From: CAYPKG01 sp964411275
GTDB taxonomy: Bacteria; Bacillota; Clostridia; Christensenellales; CAG-138
DNA: 64,000 nucleotides
Reading direction: 5' to 3'
NCBI GenBank assembly: GCA_964411275.1
Contig: CAYPKG010000001.1
Coordinates: 54,231 to 118,230 of the forward strand
Shown here: positions 60,671-64,000 of the stretch, piece after piece
Position numbering within the stretch: position 1 is the stretch's first letter
How the letters are laid out: each line of letters starts with the position of its first letter
Notes under the pieces: model-generated
The model's database searches: none
What the model saw: the letters and a program-made list of their open reading frames with translations, nothing else
What the model was told of the DNA's origin: nothing
Position numbers and translations under genes: made by a program

Positions 60671-61453
60671 TCACTGTGTGATAGGCGATGCGTCATGCAT
60701 GGCCTTCGCCACCTCATACATCAACAGCCCGGCGGCCATGGATGCGTTGAGGCTTTCCGCCTGCCCATACATGGGAAGGCGTACAAGGGCACACAGCGCG
60801 GCGTTCTCCTCTGCCACGCCATTGCCTTCGTTGCCGATGACGATCACACATCTGTCCGTAGGATGCGGCAACACTTCCTGCCCCTGCAAATGCCCACAAA
60901 TGCAAGTATACCCGTCATTTCTGAGTCTTTGCAGCGCGTCCTTCAAATTTTCCGCCTGCCAGATAGGCAGGTGGTAGGTAGAGCCCATCGCCGCGCGGAT
61001 CGCCTTGGGCGAAAACGCGTCGGCACAGCCGGGGGAGAGCAGCACGCCGGACGCGCCCATGGCGTCGGCGGTGCGCAAAATGGTGCCCAGGTTGCCGGGA
61101 TCCTGTACGGCATCCAGGGCGATGAGCATGCCTGTGGGATATATTTCAGGCGGGGTGGTGTCCGGTGTTTCTACGATAGCGGCCACCCATTGGGGGGTCT
61201 CGGTGGAGCAGATGGACTCCAATACGCTGCGCGTAACGATGTGGGTAATCGCGCCGCTGCCGGAGAGTAACGCCTCGTAAAGCTCGTGTCCTTCCTCGAT
61301 AAACCCCGTGCGGATTGTTTTGCCGGAGATCACAGCTTCTTTTAAAAGCTTCGGCCCCTCGATCAGGTGCGCCAGCTGAGCCTCGCGGCCTTTTTTGCTT
61401 TTCAGCGCTCTCGCATCCTTGATATGGGGGTTATTCCGGCTCGTAATCAGCAT
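60671..61453 (-). CDS. SpoU/TrmH-family RNA 2'-O-methyltransferase
   Basis: The 260-residue enzyme methylates ribose in rRNA or tRNA from S-adenosylmethionine. An N-terminal RNA-binding part (KSKKGREAQLAHLIEGPKLLKEAVISG) is followed by the knotted SPOUT domain with ALDAVQDPGNLGTILRTADAMGASGVLLSPGCADAFSPKAIRAAMGS, VIGNEGNGVAEE and LPMYGQAESLNASMAAGLLMYE. It is closest to the RlmB/YsgA-type, but the target is not readable. It starts with a GGAG ribosome binding site. Confidence 0.9.
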   Translation of the reverse strand: MLITSRNNPHIKDARALKSKKGREAQLAHLIEGPKLLKEAVISGKTIRTGFIEEGHELYEALLSGSGAITHIVTRSVLESICSTETPQWVAAIVETPDTTPPEIYPTGMLIALDAVQDPGNLGTILRTADAMGASGVLLSPGCADAFSPKAIRAAMGSTYHLPIWQAENLKDALQRLRNDGYTCICGHLQGQEVLPHPTDRCVIVIGNEGNGVAEENAALCALVRLPMYGQAESLNASMAAGLLMYEVAKAMHDASPITQ

Positions 61454-61579
61454 ATCAGAACTCCTTTTTCGGCTTGCTCATAGCTATTATAAACAAAATC
61501 TACACGAAGGGAAAGGGGTAATCAAAAAAAGACGGCCTGGCTGAGGGTGCGCGGGCGGTTTGCTTCTCTTGTAACGCCA

Positions 61580-61604
61580 AAAGCGCGGCATTAAACCGCG
61601 CTTT
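61580..61604 (-). terminator. Terminator of the cotJ operon
   Basis: AAAGCGCGG and CCGCGCTTT form a nine-base stem around a seven-base loop. On the minus strand a TTTT follows. It lies 46 bases past the cotJC stop. Confidence 0.7.
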
Positions 61605-61649
61605 GTAAACCCAATTTATTGGCTTGCCAACCAGTGTAATGCTTTATCG

Positions 61650-62240
61650 TTACATCCTGTGCCCCCGGCATGTGCATTTGTTCTTGGCTTGCAAGTCCTG
61701 CACGATTGCCAGACACTCGCCAAAACGCTGGAAGTGAACGATCTCACGCTCCCTCAGGAAGCGCAGGGGGTCGATAATCTCGGGGTTGTTTGTCATGTTC
61801 ATCAGGTGTTCATACGTGGCCCGGGCCTTTTGCTCAGCCGCCAGATCCTCGTGCAGGTCCGCGATCGGGTCGCCGGTGCAGGCGATGTATGCCGCGGTAA
61901 ACGGCACGCCGTCGGGGTTTACGGGATAAACGCCGTGATTGTGCATGGTATAATATCCGGCGAGGCCCGCAGCGCTCAGCTCTTCCAAGCTGGCGCCCTT
62001 CATGCATTGGGTGATCATGGTGGCGATCATTTCCCAATGGGCAAGTTCTTCTGTTCCGATATCTGTCAATGTGGCACGGCAGCGGTCGTCCGGCATCGAA
62101 TAGCGCTGGGTCAGGTAGCGAAGGCCGGCGGCCAGCTCAGAATCGGGTCCGCCATATTGCGCCATCAGAAGCTTTGCCATGCGCGGGTCAGGGGACGTTA
62201 TTTTCACGGGGTATTCAAGTTTTTTCTGATAAATCCACAT
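61650..62240 (-). CDS. cotJC: CotJC, manganese-catalase-type spore coat protein
   Basis: The 196-residue coat protein belongs to the manganese catalase family. MWIYQKKLEYPVKITSPDPRMAKLL is the family opening; the metal-binding Glu and His lie in ELAAGLRYLTQRY, ATLTDIGTEELAHWEMIATMI and EDLAAEQKARATYEHLMN; LREREIVHFQRFGE adds the last ligands. It would protect or stabilise the spore surface. AGGAGG precedes the ATG, and it follows cotJB by 11 bases. A short Cys/His/Arg tail (KCTCRGHRM) ends the chain. Confidence 0.96.
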   Translation of the reverse strand: MWIYQKKLEYPVKITSPDPRMAKLLMAQYGGPDSELAAGLRYLTQRYSMPDDRCRATLTDIGTEELAHWEMIATMITQCMKGASLEELSAAGLAGYYTMHNHGVYPVNPDGVPFTAAYIACTGDPIADLHEDLAAEQKARATYEHLMNMTNNPEIIDPLRFLREREIVHFQRFGECLAIVQDLQAKNKCTCRGHRM

Positions 62241-62252
62241 ATACGTGCCTCC

Positions 62253-62501
62253 TTACAGTTCCCAGGGCCATTTGGAATGTACCCAGCTGCCTACGTCGGT
62301 GGCTGAATGCCCGAAGTTCATGAGCGGGCCGTACAGTTCCTCATAACGGCTTATGAGTGAGTTTAACTTTTCCGAATAGCAAAGATAATCTGCCATGGCA
62401 TCCTCATCACAGGGATGCGTGTCGAGATACAGCTGCAGCTCGACGCAAACGAACTGACACTCGGAAATCTTCATCGATAATGCTTGTTGCGTCATTTCCA
62501 T
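62253..62501 (-). CDS. cotJB: CotJB spore coat protein
   Basis: The 82-residue protein starts at ATG 62501 behind AGGAGG; a longer frame is unlikely. ALSMKISECQFVCVELQLYLDTHPCDEDAMADY is the CotJB family motif and YGPLMNFG...WVHSKWPWE the end motif. It works with CotJA and CotJC, which are encoded on either side. Expected to be made in the mother cell during sporulation. Confidence 0.95.
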   Translation of the reverse strand: MEMTQQALSMKISECQFVCVELQLYLDTHPCDEDAMADYLCYSEKLNSLISRYEELYGPLMNFGHSATDVGSWVHSKWPWEL

Positions 62502-62518
62502 CGTTGCTTCGCCTCCTT

Positions 62519-62773
62519 TTAACAATAGGGACGCACTAACTCAGGAAAAAGCGTGCCCTGACAGAGCGCTTCGTCGGGGCAGTATCCGGCTTTATAATCC
62601 TGAATTGGCATGTATGCGGTGGCCAGCACGCAGCCTGAGCTTTCTTCTTCGCCCATGCAGCCCTCGCACGCGTTACCCGCTGCCACAGTGTTCTTTGTGG
62701 TCAGTGGATTGAGCTGCGTTCCGTTGTTTTCAAAACAACAGTCGCACACTTTTTGATATGGTGTTTTACGCAT
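62519..62773 (-). CDS. cotJA: CotJA-like spore coat protein with a Cys-rich N-terminal extension
   Basis: The 84-residue protein has the CotJA end (AYMPIQDYKAGYCPDEALCQGTLFPELVRPY). The first 50 residues carry at least six cysteines (CDCCFENN, CEGCMGEE, SSGC), more than the short Bacillus CotJA. The Cys pattern could bind metal or make disulfides in the coat. It is the first gene of cotJA-cotJB-cotJC, 17 bases before cotJB. GAGGAGG-like AAGGAGGAAC lies before the ATG. Confidence 0.85.
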   Translation of the reverse strand: MRKTPYQKVCDCCFENNGTQLNPLTTKNTVAAGNACEGCMGEEESSGCVLATAYMPIQDYKAGYCPDEALCQGTLFPELVRPYC

Positions 62774-62831
62774 ATAGGTTCCTCCTTATATTCTCGGCGC
62801 GGCAAGGGAGTCGCATCACCCTTGTCTGTTG

Positions 62832-62840
62832 TATCGTATG
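62832..62840 (-). promoter_or_regulatory. Possible mother-cell sigma factor -10 of the cotJ operon
   Basis: CATACGATA on the minus strand fits the -10 of SigK (CATAnnnTA) and is near that of SigE. No clear -35 is visible. It lies about 60 bases before the cotJA start. In Bacillus subtilis the cotJ operon is SigE-dependent. Confidence 0.35.
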
Positions 62841-62917
62841 CGTTCGCGGGAGGTTTGGTGCGGCGGCAAAGGCATTTGAAACAAGGGATCGCAAGGGAGA
62901 ATTCATAAAACATTTTC

Positions 62918-62946
62918 TTGCGGTAATCAGCAATATGCCATATAAT
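62918..62946 (+). promoter_or_regulatory. Promoter of the ABC exporter genes
   Basis: TTGCGG and TATAAT are 17 bases apart. The ABC ATPase starts 31 bases after the -10, so the leader is short. Confidence 0.75.
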
Positions 62947-62977
62947 GTTTGCGGCAATACGATATCGGGAGGTATGC

Positions 62978-63700
62978 ATGCTCATTCTCAACGGCGTTAC
63001 AAAGCGTTATGGCAAAGTGCTTGCCAACGACAACATCTCCTTCCACGCCCCCGCGGGGGCGATCACGGTGCTTGCCGGGCCCAATGGCGCCGGGAAATCC
63101 ACCTGTATCAAGGCAATTGCGGGGTTGCTTCGGTTTACGGGCGACATCACCATCGGGGGACAACCGAACAAATCCATTGAGGCAAAAAGGCTTTTGGGAT
63201 ATGTGCCGGAGGCTCCTGCGGTATACGAGTTGTTGACGGTAGAGGAACATCTCACGTTTATCGCGAAAGCGTACCAGATCACCGACGATTGGCAGTCCCG
63301 GGTGGAGCAGCTGATCGAGCGGTTTGAACTAACCGATATGAGAAGAAAGCTCGGCAAGGAGTTGTCCAAGGGCATGCAGCAGAAGGTCAGCCTGTGCTGC
63401 GCGCTGCTGCCAAGGCCCAAGCTTTTGCTTGTGGACGAGCCTATGGTGGGCCTTGACCCCCATGCTATCCGGCAGCTAAAGGATATATTAAAGGAAGAAC
63501 GGGCGGCAGGCACGGCAATTCTCCTGTCCACCCATCTGCTGTCCAGTGTGGAGGAGCTTTGGGATGATGTGCTCATTATGATGCACGGCTCTATCGCAGC
63601 CACCCGTTCCCGCGCACAGCTCCAGAATGAGCAGGGGCAGGAAAGCCTGGAGGCGCTGTTTTTTGAAATTACAGAAGGCGCGAAAGAGGCGACGCCATGA
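62978..63700 (+). CDS. ABC transporter ATPase
   Basis: The 240-residue ATPase has Walker A AGPNGAGKST, the Q-loop region LGYVPEAPAVYELLTVEEHL, the signature motif ELSKGMQQKVSLCCALLPRPKLLLVDEPMVGLDP with a K in place of G in LSGGQ, and the switch His in STHLL. ATG 62978 follows GGGAGG. It ends within the start codon of the exporter membrane gene (ATGA), so they are coupled. The class moves drugs, lipids or peptides outward. Confidence 0.93.
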   Translation: MLILNGVTKRYGKVLANDNISFHAPAGAITVLAGPNGAGKSTCIKAIAGLLRFTGDITIGGQPNKSIEAKRLLGYVPEAPAVYELLTVEEHLTFIAKAYQITDDWQSRVEQLIERFELTDMRRKLGKELSKGMQQKVSLCCALLPRPKLLLVDEPMVGLDPHAIRQLKDILKEERAAGTAILLSTHLLSSVEELWDDVLIMMHGSIAATRSRAQLQNEQGQESLEALFFEITEGAKEATP

Positions 63701-64000
63701 GCGCCATCGGCTATATCTTTTCCCGCACCATCAAAAATAAAATCAGGGAAACAATGAAAAAGCCCGGGATCATCATTATGTATGTGGTAATTCTGGCGCT
63801 TCTCGTCGTGCTGTTTATCTCCAGCGGGAAATCCGCCAGGCCGGAGAGCCTTCAAAATCTCAATGGGTATGCCGCGTTTCTCGTGGGCATATTTGGGGCC
63901 ATATTTGGGATTAGTATCGTACAGGGGTTGAAGCAAGGAACCAGCATATTCAACCTTGCGGACGTGAATTTTCTTTTTACCGCCCCGGTTTCTCCACGGC
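63697..64000 (+). CDS. Putative ABC exporter membrane subunit, partial (runs off the window)
   Basis: The coding frame starts at ATG 63697, overlapping the ATPase stop, and stays open to the window end, about 101 residues. It has a short N-terminus, MSAIGYIFSRTIKNKIRE, then membrane helices (GIIIMYVVILALLVVLFIS, AAFLVGIFGAIFGISIV), and ends ...VNFLFTAPVSP. The arrangement and sequence suit the large ABC-2-type exporter family (PF16962-like) that has a putative exporter domain beyond the window. The stop is not in view. Confidence 0.75.
   Translation, partial: MSAIGYIFSRTIKNKIRETMKKPGIIIMYVVILALLVVLFISSGKSARPESLQNLNGYAAFLVGIFGAIFGISIVQGLKQGTSIFNLADVNFLFTAPVSPR

Noticed and set aside
1..64000. 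tRNA, rRNA, CRISPR and transposon genes
   Set aside because: I looked in every gap over 75 bases for tRNA-type T-loops, spaced repeats and transposase motifs and found none.

Overview
The window looks like chromosomal core sequence from an anaerobic, endospore-forming member of the Clostridia (Bacillota) with a fairly GC-rich genome. The evidence is the gene set: cotJA-cotJB-cotJC, a GerW/YtfJ-type sporulation protein, a DacF-type carboxypeptidase, a SleB-type cell-wall hydrolase, a DUF421+DUF4363 pair, a CIRCE-controlled hrcA-grpE-dnaK-dnaJ operon, a PyrR-attenuated uracil operon, topA-trmFO-hslV-hslU in the Bacillota order, and a biotin-dependent sodium-pumping decarboxylase. I cannot name the species. 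I see no prophage, transposase, CRISPR array, rRNA or tRNA gene. Several genes start with TTG behind a good Shine-Dalgarno sequence.

Layout. Positions 1-4.2 kb hold a Q-rich coat-like protein, an amidase, the DUF421/DUF4363 pair, and aroE and aroQ on opposite strands. Positions 4.2-4.8 kb are a gene-free stretch with two hairpins, possibly a small RNA. From 4.8 to 12.4 kb are a class A penicillin-binding protein, a uracil-DNA glycosylase that lacks its iron-sulfur cysteines, an SH3/peptidoglycan-binding secreted protein, and a response regulator with a histidine kinase that ends in a Lys-Glu-Ala repeat tail. From 12.5 to 20.7 kb lies comM-dprA-topA-trmFO-hslV-hslU. From 20.7 to 31.3 kb are a SleB-like lipoprotein, pyrimidine-nucleoside phosphorylase, a glycosyltransferase, polA-coaE, a lytic transglycosylase, an oligopeptide-type binding lipoprotein, lspA and rluD, many overlapping by a few bases. 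From 31.3 to 33.5 kb is pyrR-uraA behind a PyrR attenuator. From 33.6 to 40 kb are an FHA protein-FtsW/RodA-class B PBP operon, then DUF2953-gerW-dacF-rluB.

Positions 40.0-43.8 kb hold the sodium-pump decarboxylase operon (gamma, biotin carrier, beta, alpha). Next comes a 440-base gene-free stretch packed with perfect inverted repeats, then two more AT-rich genes of unknown function (DUF6323/DUF6179-like), which are the best candidate here for something undescribed. From 46 to 52 kb are rdgB-yfcE, tdk, and a nucleoside-type ABC importer with no binding protein beside it. From 52 to 54.4 kb is a Tim44-like/SPFH pair whose proteins end in zinc ribbons. From 54.5 to 59.5 kb is the heat-shock operon. 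The end of the window holds a PTS-IIC-like protein, an rRNA 2'-O-methyltransferase, the cotJ operon, and the start of an ABC exporter that runs off the edge.

Common themes are cell-envelope building and remodelling (two PBPs, FtsW/RodA, carboxypeptidase, amidase, SleB-like hydrolase, transglycosylase, LspA), spore formation, protein quality control (HslVU and DnaK systems), DNA maintenance and uptake (PolA, TopA, UDG, DprA, ComM), and nucleotide salvage (PyrR, UraA, Tdk, pyrimidine phosphorylase, RdgB, ABC importer).
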